This document shows, piece by piece, positions 1 through 6,514 of a stretch of 36,245 nucleotides of DNA. The notes beneath the pieces are model-generated. The model ran no database searches. It was not told the DNA's origin and saw only the letters and a list, made by a program, of their open reading frames with translations. Numbering within the stretch: the stretch's first letter is position 1; each line of letters opens with the position of its first letter. The translations under genes were made by a program, and so were the position numbers. This DNA comes from a virus, in the IMG/VR virus record IMGVR_UViG_3300037346_000223, positions 1 to 36,245 of that record; one strand, 5' to 3'.

Positions 1-2
1 AT

Positions 3-686
3 ATTTATGGAACTTGTGTAGAACCTGGGGTTGCAACAACGCCTACAGCACCTACAGCAAGTAACCCCACAGGACCTACTTACACAGTTACTGGGCCCGT
101 AACTCCTATAGGCAATGGCGTGGCTACGCAACCAACTACTGATGGTGGAACTGTATTTACTGAGCCTGGTGCAGAGCCTATTTATCTAGCTCCAATTGGC
201 CCATTTAAGAGCGTTAATATAAACACCATGGTTAGAACAACTGATGGTTTAGTTGCTGCTCATGATTTAAAGGTAGGGGACAAGCTTTTATCTGCTGATA
301 TTACTGGTTTTCCTTATGACAACCTAACAACTACTAATATGGATGCTTTGTCATGGTCAGATACTAACCTAGAATTTACATTAGTAGAAACAGAAATTGT
401 TAGCTTAAGAACAAGTATTGCAGAATGGGCTGTAATTATTGACTCTGATATTTTCTCAGGACAACATTATATTTTAGTAAACCGTTCTGGAGTAGCGTCA
501 TTTGTGTTATCTACGAACATACTTAAAACAGATTTAATTTGGTCCTATAAACTAGAAGACTGGGTAAGAATTAATACACTTGAAAAAATAGATGTAGCTC
601 ACGAAGTAGTATCTATTGACTGCGAGCCTTACGATATATTCTTTACGGATAGGATGCTAACGCACGACTCTAGTACATTGGACTAA
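3..686 (+). CDS. C-terminal part of a structural-type protein ending in a degenerate Hint (intein-like) domain; 5' end outside window
   Basis: The frame is open from the first bases of the window, so the real start lies upstream; the GTG at 120 is only an internal codon. The first 45 or so visible residues are Pro/Thr-rich and look like a linker (repeated PTA units). From about base 210 the pattern TMVRTTDG, then DLKVGDKLLSAD, matches the opening of Hint/intein domains. SGQHYILV fits the block B histidine, and the end (EPYDIFF..., then LTHDS at 657-671) fits the C-terminal splice block. The residue where inteins have Cys1 appears to be Ser, and the usual His-Asn is His-Asp, so standard splicing is doubtful. 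Hint domains at the C-end of phage virion proteins are known. Its position before neck and tail genes suggests a virion protein; the exact role is unknown. Confidence 0.7.
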   Translation: MYGTCVEPGVATTPTAPTASNPTGPTYTVTGPVTPIGNGVATQPTTDGGTVFTEPGAEPIYLAPIGPFKSVNINTMVRTTDGLVAAHDLKVGDKLLSADITGFPYDNLTTTNMDALSWSDTNLEFTLVETEIVSLRTSIAEWAVIIDSDIFSGQHYILVNRSGVASFVLSTNILKTDLIWSYKLEDWVRINTLEKIDVAHEVVSIDCEPYDIFFTDRMLTHDSSTLD

Positions 687-688
687 TA

Positions 689-1198
689 ATGAATTTAAAC
701 GGCGCACAAATACTTCAAGTTGACCTGCCAGATAAGCTGGACGGGTTTTGGGTACACATATGTGTTAAACCACATAATGATCAATTTGCTTATCTGGTAT
801 CTGCGTATAAAAACGATAAGTACCCCACAGGAACTATCATTATTTCAGAAGAACTTTTTTACGACTACCCTGATATGTACGTATGCTTAGATAAAAATTA
901 CTATACTTTTAGAATATATACAAACCCTATACATAGACGTCAAGGATACTGGATCCCGTTAGGCATTTTCTTTAAACATTTCTTCAGTAAACACTTTAAA
1001 GTTGAGTTAGAAGCCTCACCAGATAGAAGCAAAGTAGCTGATTTGATATACAACCAGCAAAGAAATGTGGGGGGACAAGACTACGCATCCCCTATTTTAG
1101 CTGGCGGGCGTATAGAAAGAGAAGAAATGGAACCTCCTAGAGACCCAGCTTTTCCCCTAATATGGTTTGGGCAAAGGATTGGTGGTTTTAATGAATAA
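689..1198 (+). CDS. hypothetical protein, possibly a diverged GNAT-like fold
   Basis: The 169-residue protein begins two bases after the preceding stop. It is soluble, with no membrane segment or signal peptide. I do not recognise the family. One stretch, YTNPIHRRQGYWIPLG (about residues 77-92), has the R/Q-x-x-G-x arrangement seen in the acetyl-CoA loop of GNAT acyltransferases, followed by an aromatic helix (FFKHFFSKHF). This is weak evidence on its own. The C-terminal third is Gly/Pro/Arg-rich and probably extended. It overlaps the next gene by 8 nt (ATGAATAA), implying translational coupling. It sits in a block of small genes between a Hint-domain protein and the neck genes. Confidence 0.6.
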   Translation: MNLNGAQILQVDLPDKLDGFWVHICVKPHNDQFAYLVSAYKNDKYPTGTIIISEELFYDYPDMYVCLDKNYYTFRIYTNPIHRRQGYWIPLGIFFKHFFSKHFKVELEASPDRSKVADLIYNQQRNVGGQDYASPILAGGRIEREEMEPPRDPAFPLIWFGQRIGGFNE

Positions 1199-1649
1199 CG
1201 AACAAATCTTGCTTGGGGTTGAAAGTAAGCCGCTAGAGATTTTTTCTTCCTCGGTACCACCTAAGGCTATAAATATTAACTATGCTCTTAAAGAGATCAA
1301 AGAGTTGCTTCACGATTCCTGCAGCTACTATGAGTTGAGTCGAACTCACTCAACTTTTTATCTATCCGCAGAGTTAATATCTCAGGTAAAAACCGATGTT
1401 TGGTACGACACAGGAGGTATACGCATCCCTGTTTTCTCAGGAATTTGGGTACTCTCTAATACTCTAGGTGCTCACATAACCGTAGGCAATAAGTCTTTCC
1501 CTATAGTTCAAGGCGACCTGCATATGTGGGAAACCGGTAAACGAATTACATATAGTCATGAGAATACTGTTATGCTAGGGTTCAACATTGTAACCCCGTC
1601 ACTTCTTAAAAATCAAGACCTTTCACAATGGATATCATTACAGGAGTAA
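1191..1649 (+). CDS. hypothetical jelly-roll/cupin-like protein (first of a pair)
   Basis: I chose the ATG at 1191, which overlaps the previous stop by 8 nt and has a purine-rich stretch (ggattggtgg) upstream, over a TTG at 1167. The protein has 152 residues. The C-terminal half alternates short beta-type segments: VWYDTGGIRIPVFSG, then GAHITVGNKSFPIVQGDLHMW, ending VMLGFNIV. This looks like a double-stranded beta-helix (cupin or 2OG-oxygenase type). The gene at 1927 has the same layout and a matching ITVG block, so the two are probably distant paralogues. I see no clear HxD metal motif here, so enzymatic activity cannot be claimed. A role in virion modification or assembly is only a guess. 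Confidence 0.6.
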   Translation: MNNEQILLGVESKPLEIFSSSVPPKAININYALKEIKELLHDSCSYYELSRTHSTFYLSAELISQVKTDVWYDTGGIRIPVFSGIWVLSNTLGAHITVGNKSFPIVQGDLHMWETGKRITYSHENTVMLGFNIVTPSLLKNQDLSQWISLQE

Positions 1650-1652
1650 AAA

Positions 1653-1934
1653 ATGGAAGACAATACAAACCAATCGTTATGGCAAAAGTATAAAAATAAC
1701 CTAGGCACTACTCGTCCATGGGACTTGCTTGATAAGTCTGTTCCTAGGACTACAGACGCTGAGGCTAAAAAACGCCTTGAGATCTGCAATGGCTGTGCCC
1801 ACCTAACCAAGCTAACCCAACAGTGTAAGAAGTGCGGATGTTTCATGCACCTCAAGGTAAAGATTGCCCCTGCAGAATGTCCTATTGGCAAATGGGGTCC
1901 AGTAACAGAAGTTACGGGTAAAGACAATGAATAA
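1653..1934 (+). CDS. small Cys-rich zinc-binding phage protein
   Basis: The 93-residue protein starts at an ATG preceded by caggag at good spacing. The N-terminal half is polar and helical. The second half holds six cysteines: C45-x2-C48, C58-x2-C61-x-C63, and C76 in ECPIGKW. The arrangement CKKCGCFMHLK followed by CPxGKW resembles small phage proteins that I recall near structural genes of T4-like and other myoviruses; their function is unknown to me. The cysteine layout suggests two bound metals or a compact zinc knuckle. It lies between two jelly-roll-like genes and overlaps the next gene by 8 nt, so the three are probably co-translated. Confidence 0.75.
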   Translation: MEDNTNQSLWQKYKNNLGTTRPWDLLDKSVPRTTDAEAKKRLEICNGCAHLTKLTQQCKKCGCFMHLKVKIAPAECPIGKWGPVTEVTGKDNE

Positions 1935-2403
1935 TGTCGTCCAAGACCTTTTTTCAGAGCGAGACTTTGATTACATACAGAAGTACGCTTTAGAACACCA
2001 CGAAGCGTTAAAACAAGCCGTCTCACCGCATGAATCAAGCTACGGCGTCTTGCAGTTAAAAGACACCCCCGAACTACGCATGCTTCACGAAAAACTATTG
2101 CCATTAGCTAGAAAAATACTTCGTACTGAAAACCTTATACCTACTTGGCAACACCTAGATATCCACGCTGGACCTCAAACAACACAAACACCAACTAAGT
2201 ACACAGAAGATGCAGACTACGTAATACGCGTTGTTGTATATCAGCGCTTAGGTTGGGAAATAACGGTGGGGGAAGAAACCTTAGATATAGGGGAAAATGA
2301 GGGTTTATTTTTTACATCAGAGAAAGAAGTATTGATGTCAGAGTTCCCAGATCCGTATAGTAACGTGGTTGTTAACGCTTTTTTTTTCTTCATCGAGCAT
2401 TAA
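1927..2403 (+). CDS. hypothetical jelly-roll / 2OG-oxygenase-like protein (second of a pair)
   Basis: The 158-residue protein overlaps the preceding gene by 8 nt. The N-terminal half is helical (ERDFDYIQKYALEHHEALKQ and an LxxLxPLARKIL helix). The C-terminal half is beta-rich: WQHLDIHAG with an H76-x-D78-x-H80 cluster, VIRVVVYQRLGWEITVGEETLDI, then NEGLFFTSEKEV and a hydrophobic final strand. The shape and the HxD resemble 2-oxoglutarate/Fe(II) oxygenases, common accessory genes in myoviruses, but I cannot identify the distal His and Arg with confidence. The EITVG block aligns with HITVG in the gene at 1191. Treat it as a jelly-roll protein of unknown activity. Confidence 0.6.
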   Translation: MNNVVQDLFSERDFDYIQKYALEHHEALKQAVSPHESSYGVLQLKDTPELRMLHEKLLPLARKILRTENLIPTWQHLDIHAGPQTTQTPTKYTEDADYVIRVVVYQRLGWEITVGEETLDIGENEGLFFTSEKEVLMSEFPDPYSNVVVNAFFFFIEH

Positions 2404-2412
2404 ACTGTAGGA

Positions 2413-2979
2413 ATGCGCGGAGAACAGATACAGGGGCGCTTTGGTGTTCCCCACGAAAAAGAGTCTATTAAGTTAGGCATTACCAAAGACATCGTTCGTA
2501 CCGTAGGTATGAATATTGACTGGTGGGCGTGGGATCCTGTAGCTACTGAAGTAGACGCAATCTATGATGTGGGTTCTAGCACCGTCGGTAGACGTTGGAA
2601 GAAAGAGATTACTATTCCTGTTGTCTCAGCAAAGCTTGAGCAGGGCGTGATGCAGCGCAATGACCGAGGTCTTTACACTGTGGATCAGCTACGACTTACC
2701 TTTAACGTAGATGTCATTAGAAACAACATCTCTAAACAGCGTGGCACTACCACTACAGATGATGATTACTTTAGCCAAGACCCAGATCGTTTCCTACGTG
2801 ATCGGGTTGTCTTTAGAAGTACCGTTTGGAGCCCAGCTAAATTTTCACCCCGCGGCCTTATGGGAGATGATTTTACCATTATTAGTTTAGAATTAAACCA
2901 AGTAAACCCAGAAGAACTTGTCAATGACCCACAATTCTTAAAGTACGCTAACTACAATCCATTTATTTTAGGAGTTTAA
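2413..2979 (+). CDS. putative virion (head-neck) structural protein
   Basis: The 188-residue protein starts ten bases after the previous stop, with gtagga just upstream of the ATG. It is soluble and mixed alpha/beta, with Trp-rich NIDWWAWDP near residue 36 and an Arg/Asp-rich central part. The closing section (MGDDFTIISLELNQVNPEELVNDPQFL) reads like a beta-strand followed by an extended tail. I do not recognise a named family. It lies just before the mini-protein cluster and the tail completion genes, which is where head completion and connector proteins sit in myovirus genomes. The role is inferred from position only. Confidence 0.6.
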   Translation: MRGEQIQGRFGVPHEKESIKLGITKDIVRTVGMNIDWWAWDPVATEVDAIYDVGSSTVGRRWKKEITIPVVSAKLEQGVMQRNDRGLYTVDQLRLTFNVDVIRNNISKQRGTTTTDDDYFSQDPDRFLRDRVVFRSTVWSPAKFSPRGLMGDDFTIISLELNQVNPEELVNDPQFLKYANYNPFILGV

Positions 2980-2982
2980 ATT

Positions 2983-3120
2983 ATGGCTACAAAAGGACCC
3001 TGCTGGGAAGGTTATGTTCAGGTAGGTATGAAAGACAAAGGCGGTAAAAAGGTGCCAAACTGTGTACCTGAGGGTAAAGGAAAAAACAAAGTAACTAAAC
3101 CTAAGAAAGGTAAAAAATAA
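2983..3120 (+). CDS. 45-residue phage miniprotein, CWxGY...GMK...VPNCVP type
   Basis: A short ORF begins three bases after the preceding stop, with aggag in the overlapping gene end as ribosome binding site. It encodes a Lys-rich peptide whose core, PCWEGYVQVGMKDKGGKKV followed by PNCVP, matches a small conserved phage peptide that I recall from myovirus structural regions, either free or at the end of larger proteins. Two cysteines frame the core and the last 17 residues are almost all Lys, Gly, Pro and Thr. The strong motif conservation makes it a real gene despite its size. The function is unknown to me; nucleic-acid or capsid-interior binding is plausible from the charge. Confidence 0.8.
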   Translation: MATKGPCWEGYVQVGMKDKGGKKVPNCVPEGKGKNKVTKPKKGKK

Positions 3121-3121
3121 T

Positions 3122-3247
3122 ATGTGTGCAGCATGTGGATGTGGTAAGAAAAAAGGCGATCCAGGTTTTGGCAAAGGCCCTAAGTCAAAGTCAAAGAAGG
3201 CTTGTACCTGCGGTACTTGCAAAGTTTGTAAGGCAAAGAAGAAGTAA
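3122..3247 (+). CDS. 41-residue Cys/Lys-rich miniprotein
   Basis: It begins one base after the previous stop and overlaps the next gene by one base (TAATG). The peptide opens MCAACGCGKKK and closes with CTCGTCKVCKAKKK, giving seven cysteines arranged as CxxCxC and CxCxxCxxC around a basic Gly/Lys/Ser linker. That is enough for a small zinc knuckle. The next gene opens almost identically (MCATCGC), so the two are probably duplicates that diverged. The role is unknown; it belongs to a co-translated group of five basic mini-proteins. Confidence 0.7.
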   Translation: MCAACGCGKKKGDPGFGKGPKSKSKKACTCGTCKVCKAKKK

Positions 3248-3363
3248 TGTGCGCCACCTGTGGTTGCATGAAGCCAAAAGACAAGCACGGTATGAAGACC
3301 TTGACCGCAGCTAATAAAAAGTTTGCTAAAAAGAAGGCTACAAAAAAGAAGGAGAAAAAGTAA
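3247..3363 (+). CDS. 38-residue Cys/Lys-rich miniprotein, paralogue of its upstream neighbour
   Basis: It starts at an ATG overlapping the previous TAA by one base and ends in another TAATG junction. The peptide opens MCATCGCMKPKDKHGMK, repeating the CxxCxC start of the previous gene, but lacks the second cysteine cluster. The second half is nearly pure Lys/Ala and probably a basic helix. The three cysteines alone could coordinate a metal only with another ligand (His14) or as an oligomer. The function is unknown. Its tight coupling to neighbours on both sides argues that it is translated. Confidence 0.7.
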   Translation: MCATCGCMKPKDKHGMKTLTAANKKFAKKKATKKKEKK

Positions 3364-3527
3364 TGGCTACAAAAAAACTAAGCCCTAAGCAGAAAAAAAT
3401 TGCTACTGCTGCAAACCCTACAGATAAGATCACTGGGGCAGATTTTCAAGCCCTAAAGAACAAGTCAAAAGGTTCAACTAGGCAGCTAGGCAAAAAATCT
3501 TCTATGGTACGCAAAAAGGGTATGTGA
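3363..3527 (+). CDS. 54-residue basic miniprotein, LSPKQKKIA...DKITGADF type
   Basis: Translation starts at the ATG in a TAATG junction, with ggagaaaaag just upstream. The motif KKLSPKQKKIATAANP, then DKITGADFQALK, matches small conserved phage proteins that I recall from structural gene clusters, where they occur next to peptides like the following gene. There are no cysteines. The end is rich in Lys, Ser and Gln. The stop overlaps the next start (TGATG). The function is unknown; the charge suggests nucleic-acid contact or packing inside the head. Confidence 0.75.
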   Translation: MATKKLSPKQKKIATAANPTDKITGADFQALKNKSKGSTRQLGKKSSMVRKKGM

Positions 3528-3715
3528 TGGCTAAGTACACAGAAGCTTCAGATAAAAAGCAAGATGCCAAGACCACTAAAAGTTTAAATCCTAAACAAAA
3601 AGCCGCTTTTAAAAAAGCTGACGAGGGCCATAAAAAGCCTAAATCTCAAGAAGGCGACACCAAGATGGACAAGGCAATTGTTAAAAAGATTAAAAAGAAA
3701 GCTAAAAAGAAGTAA
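3527..3715 (+). CDS. 62-residue highly basic miniprotein, last gene before a terminator
   Basis: I place the start at the ATG at 3527, overlapping the previous TGA, rather than at the GTG one codon earlier. The peptide carries KSLNPKQKAAFKKADEGHKK, KPKSQEGDTKMDKAIV and a C-terminal run of Lys-rich helix (KKIKKKAKKK). The first motif resembles the SPKQKKIA part of the upstream gene, so the two may be related. The gene is the last of the cluster and is followed within ten bases by an intrinsic terminator. The function is unknown, and the composition recalls DNA-binding basic tails. Confidence 0.75.
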   Translation: MAKYTEASDKKQDAKTTKSLNPKQKAAFKKADEGHKKPKSQEGDTKMDKAIVKKIKKKAKKK

Positions 3716-3721
3716 TGATTT

Positions 3722-3743
3722 AGGACCCGAAAGGGTCTTTTTT
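3722..3743 (+). terminator. intrinsic (Rho-independent) terminator
   Basis: The stem aggaccc/gggtctt (3722-3728 with 3733-3739, one G-U pair) closes on a GAAA tetraloop and runs into seven T residues (3737-3743 has one C interruption at the start). It lies seven bases after the mini-protein cluster stop. This is the clearest terminator in the window and separates the head/neck-side genes from the tail genes. Confidence 0.85.
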
Positions 3744-3800
3744 CATTTACTCTTGTTTTTGACGCCGGAGCAATCCGGAACCCTGCAGCTTTACCCCGCA
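3744..3800 (+). other. intergenic gap with a small GNRA-loop hairpin; no convincing promoter
   Basis: The gap follows the terminator. It contains ccgga-gcaa-tccgg at 3765-3778, a perfect 5-bp stem on a GNRA-type loop. A promoter for the tail genes would be expected here. TTGACG at 3759-3764 resembles a -35 box, but no TANNNT-like -10 follows at 16-18 bases. Either transcription comes from a phage-specific promoter I cannot recognise, or it reads through from upstream. Confidence 0.4.
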
Positions 3801-3815
3801 TCTTCCCAAGGAGGA
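3801..3815 (+). promoter_or_regulatory. ribosome binding site inside a predicted hairpin
   Basis: AAGGAGG at 3808-3814 is a near-perfect Shine-Dalgarno six bases before the ATG at 3821. The preceding bases can fold on it: tcttcc (3801-3806) pairs with ggagga (3810-3815) across a caa loop, with one G-U pair. The same arrangement precedes the gene at 21530. Confidence 0.5.
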
Positions 3816-3820
3816 TTCTG

Positions 3821-3982
3821 ATGATTTACTTACTGGACCGTTTGGCACGCGAAGAGAGCGAAGCCGACCGGGAACAATTCGTACGCGGTGTACTTGGATT
3901 AGACAAATTTCACGCCAGTTCTATTATGGCCGGGTGGATTGCAGGTAGTCTAACTTCTAAGGTAATCGCGGGGCGTAAGTGA
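3821..3982 (+). CDS. 53-residue hypothetical protein at the start of the tail operon
   Basis: A short ORF with the strong AAGGAGG site six bases upstream begins MIYLLDRLAREESEADREQFVRGVL and ends with a mildly hydrophobic stretch (SSIMAGWIAGSLTSKVIAG, about residues 33-51). The hydrophobic part is short and could be an amphipathic or membrane-touching helix. The stop overlaps the following GTG start by four bases (GTGA), so the next gene is probably translated by coupling. I do not recognise the family. The excellent ribosome site and the coupling make it a credible gene. Confidence 0.7.
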   Translation: MIYLLDRLAREESEADREQFVRGVLGLDKFHASSIMAGWIAGSLTSKVIAGRK

Positions 3983-4302
3983 GACTATTAGAACTCCTAA
4001 CTTCTTCTTTAACTGAAGGTGCTCGTTTTGATTCTTTCGTAACAAGCAGACGTTTAAAAACCTTTTGCCGTATGAACGGCTGGCCTGAAGAAGTGGCCTC
4101 TCAAATGAGCGTTACCCAAAAAGGTGGCGAATACACTATTTCTTACCCACTCCATCTTGCAGCTAAGGTAAACTTTTTAGAGTACGGGGATCAAAATACC
4201 CCACCATCTTCCGTGCTTCGTAACTTTTTAACTAACTATATTGATGACGATGCTTTTGCTAGAGGCATGTCACGAAGCCTTAGAGGGCAGGGGGTTGTCT
4301 AA
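3979..4302 (+). CDS. putative head-tail/tail completion protein (gp10-like)
   Basis: The gene starts with GTG at 3979, overlapping the previous stop. The protein has 107 residues. The segment LAAKVNFLEYGDQNTPPSSVLRNFL (about residues 60-84) has the pattern of HK97-gp10-like neck and tail completion proteins, where an (E)YG or EFG is followed by a Pro-rich loop and LR-F. The N-terminus is helical and basic. The gene ends in a one-base overlap with the tail terminator-like gene. Position directly upstream of terminator, sheath and tube genes fits a completion protein. The assignment rests on a short motif and on order. Confidence 0.5.
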   Translation: MRLLELLTSSLTEGARFDSFVTSRRLKTFCRMNGWPEEVASQMSVTQKGGEYTISYPLHLAAKVNFLEYGDQNTPPSSVLRNFLTNYIDDDAFARGMSRSLRGQGVV

Positions 4303-4931
4303 TGCCAATCATTATTAATGAAGATAAAGCCTTAAAGATAATGCTTACCGGCATCAAAGTATCTGACAGCGCAAATGCTCAGCGTTCTGTGGGCGTATGG
4401 TACGGACAACCTGATATGGAAATTCGTGATCAGGTATACCCATATATTACTATTGATTTTATTGGTTATTCAGAAGATCAAGAACGCGCACATCGCGGAC
4501 TGATTACTATGCCTTACTACCCAGAAGGCGTGGATACTGGAACTATAAATCAAGATGGTTCTGGAGCAAAACAATACAAAACTGAATACCCAATTCCAGT
4601 AAATCTTGATTATCAAATTACTACGTATGCTCGTCAACCTAGACATGACCGCGCAATTATGGCTGAAATGCTAACCGGTCAACGCATCCCTTTGCGCTTT
4701 GGCGCAATAGTCGTCCCAGAAGATAAAACGGTTCGCCGTATGGATCTTTTGGGTTTTTCAAAAAAAGATACTACTGACAATAACGGCAAGCGCTTATTCT
4801 CTAACGTGTACAACGTACGTATTAGCGCAGAAGTTCTACCGTCAATTATAAGTCAGAAGTACCCAGTACAGCACCCACCAATAATCGACCTCGCTTATCA
4901 GGATAGTCCTTTTAGCACAACTGATCTATAA
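4302..4931 (+). CDS. putative tail terminator / tail completion protein
   Basis: The 209-residue protein begins at the TAATG junction. It is mixed alpha/beta: an N-terminal helix (EDKALKIMLTGIKV), strands with VYPYITIDFIGYSED, and then PIPVNLDYQITTYARQPRHDRAIMAEML. The last segment, a strand followed by a helix containing H/D-R-x-I/L, recalls tail terminator proteins of contractile phages and related particles. In those systems this gene lies immediately before the sheath, as here. The terminator caps the tube and joins it to the neck. I rate the fold as likely and the exact family as uncertain. Confidence 0.6.
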   Translation: MPIIINEDKALKIMLTGIKVSDSANAQRSVGVWYGQPDMEIRDQVYPYITIDFIGYSEDQERAHRGLITMPYYPEGVDTGTINQDGSGAKQYKTEYPIPVNLDYQITTYARQPRHDRAIMAEMLTGQRIPLRFGAIVVPEDKTVRRMDLLGFSKKDTTDNNGKRLFSNVYNVRISAEVLPSIISQKYPVQHPPIIDLAYQDSPFSTTDL

Positions 4932-4974
4932 TCTGGCGCCCCTAGAAAACCAACCAACCTAAGGAGTAAACCGA

Positions 4975-6501
4975 ATGGCTACATACAGCAGACCAGGAGT
5001 CTTCATCAATGAAGTTCCTCTGCCTCAAGCAGTTACGCCAGCAAATAACGGTACAGCCCGTGGAGCGTTTCTTGGAGCATTTGCTCAAGGACCAACCGCA
5101 GCACCTGTACTAGTTGAAAGCTGGTATGACTTTGGAAAAACCTTTGGCGGAATTTCGGATGCATATCCAGCAACTTTGGCTTTGTATTCATTTTTTGCTA
5201 ACGGAGGACGCAGCGCTTACGTAAAGCGTGTTACTGGTTCAGGAGCAACAGCCGCGTCTGTTACTCTTCGTGACCGTGCAGGCAGCCCACTAAGCACCCT
5301 AACAGTAACTGCAACATCTGCAGGTACTTGGGGTAACAACCTTAAAGTAGAAGTAAAAACTTCTTCTACGACTAGCTTTAATTTAATTGTTTCAGATAAC
5401 AATGGAATCTTAGAACAGTTTTCAGACTTAAGCATGAGCACTACTAACTCTCGTTATGCTGTTGCTTATATTAACTCTGCATCAAATTACATTAAACTAA
5501 CTAACCTTTCAAGCGGTACAGCTGCTCCAGATAATCAACCTGAAGCTGCCGGACTAAAGGTTCTTACAAATGGCGCTGATGGCTCTGCACCTTCTCGTGC
5601 AAATTACCAAACAGCACTTACTACATTTGATCCTATTACAAGCCCACTTCTACTAATCAACGCAGACGCAGCTTACGCTTTTGCATCAGGCGGAGAAGTT
5701 GGTGCTCGTTCAGCTAAGGTACTTCTTGACACAGATATCACAGCCTATGCAGATGCTCGCGGAGATGTCTTTGCACTTATTGACGTCCCAGCAGGATCAA
5801 CAACCGCTGAAGCTTTGACTTACGCAATTGATGGTTGTGGGGCAGTAGATGGTGGAAACGCCGCAGTTTACTTCCCATGGGTAGTAATTCCAGACTCACT
5901 TAAAGCAGCACCAGGGGCAACTCGTTTAGTACCCCCAGGCCCAATTGCAGCAGCTAAGTACTTAGAAACAGACGCATCTCGCGGAGTTTACAAGACACCT
6001 GCTGGTTTTGGAACAAAAATTAATAGTGCTGTTGCTCTTGAGCGAACACTTACTAACGCAGAACTTGACGCCTTAAACTCAGCACCAAAGCCAGTAAACG
6101 CTATTCGTAACGTTCCTGGTGCAGGTATTGTAATCATGGGTGGTCGTACTTTGAATAACTCAACCGGTGAGCGTTACATTAACGTTCGTCGTTCTATGAT
6201 TTACTTAAAGAAAGAACTAACTGATCGAAGCACCTTTGCTGTGTTTGAGAACAACGACTCACAGCTTTGGGAACAAATTAAAGGTGCGTTGCAAGGTTTC
6301 TTGCGCACGTACTGGTCACAGGGCGGACTTCGTGGAACAAGCCCCTCAGAGGCATATTACGTAAAGTGTGATGCCTCAAACAACACTGCTACAGATATCC
6401 TAAATGGCTTCGTTAACATCGAAATTGGTGTAGCTATTCAGTATCCTGCAGAATTTATTGTGATCAGCATTGGGCAGATCACCGGAAGCGCTACGGCGTA
6501 A
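4975..6501 (+). CDS. tail sheath protein
   Basis: The 508-residue protein begins MATYSRPGVFINEVPLPQ, the standard start of contractile-tail sheath proteins (Y-x-xPGVYxxE). SWYDFGKTFGG and the following ATLALYSFFANGGRSAYVKRV (residues about 48-83) are the conserved N-terminal sheath block. PVNAIRNVPGAGIVIMGGRTL and RYINVRRSMIYLKKEL near residues 375-415 form the conserved C-terminal sheath domain, with LFG/QLWEQIKGALQGFLRTYW after it. Subunits stack around the tube and contract at infection. The gene has aaggag ten bases upstream of the ATG and is followed by the tube gene after 13 bases. Confidence 0.97.
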   Translation: MATYSRPGVFINEVPLPQAVTPANNGTARGAFLGAFAQGPTAAPVLVESWYDFGKTFGGISDAYPATLALYSFFANGGRSAYVKRVTGSGATAASVTLRDRAGSPLSTLTVTATSAGTWGNNLKVEVKTSSTTSFNLIVSDNNGILEQFSDLSMSTTNSRYAVAYINSASNYIKLTNLSSGTAAPDNQPEAAGLKVLTNGADGSAPSRANYQTALTTFDPITSPLLLINADAAYAFASGGEVGARSAKVLLDTDITAYADARGDVFALIDVPAGSTTAEALTYAIDGCGAVDGGNAAVYFPWVVIPDSLKAAPGATRLVPPGPIAAAKYLETDASRGVYKTPAGFGTKINSAVALERTLTNAELDALNSAPKPVNAIRNVPGAGIVIMGGRTLNNSTGERYINVRRSMIYLKKELTDRSTFAVFENNDSQLWEQIKGALQGFLRTYWSQGGLRGTSPSEAYYVKCDASNNTATDILNGFVNIEIGVAIQYPAEFIVISIGQITGSATA

Positions 6502-6514
6502 GGAGATATAAATA

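Noticed and set aside
150-671. A functional splicing intein
   Set aside because: Cys1 and the terminal Asn are not where a standard intein needs them and only five residues follow the end, so splicing is unlikely.
1613-2104. 163-codon minus-strand open frame opposite the Cys-rich and second jelly-roll genes
   Set aside because: It is antisense to two genes with clear motifs and ribosome sites, and its product has no recognisable pattern.
2968-3288. 106-codon minus-strand frame over the mini-protein cluster
   Set aside because: Phe/His/Leu-rich product is what Lys- and Cys-rich sense genes give in antisense; no ribosome site.
3126-3314. 62-codon plus-strand frame starting inside the Cys/Lys-rich miniproteins
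   Set aside because: It crosses two coupled genes with conserved-type motifs and shows no motif of its own.
3759-3787. TTGACG as promoter -35 box
   Set aside because: No acceptable -10 element at 16-18 bases.
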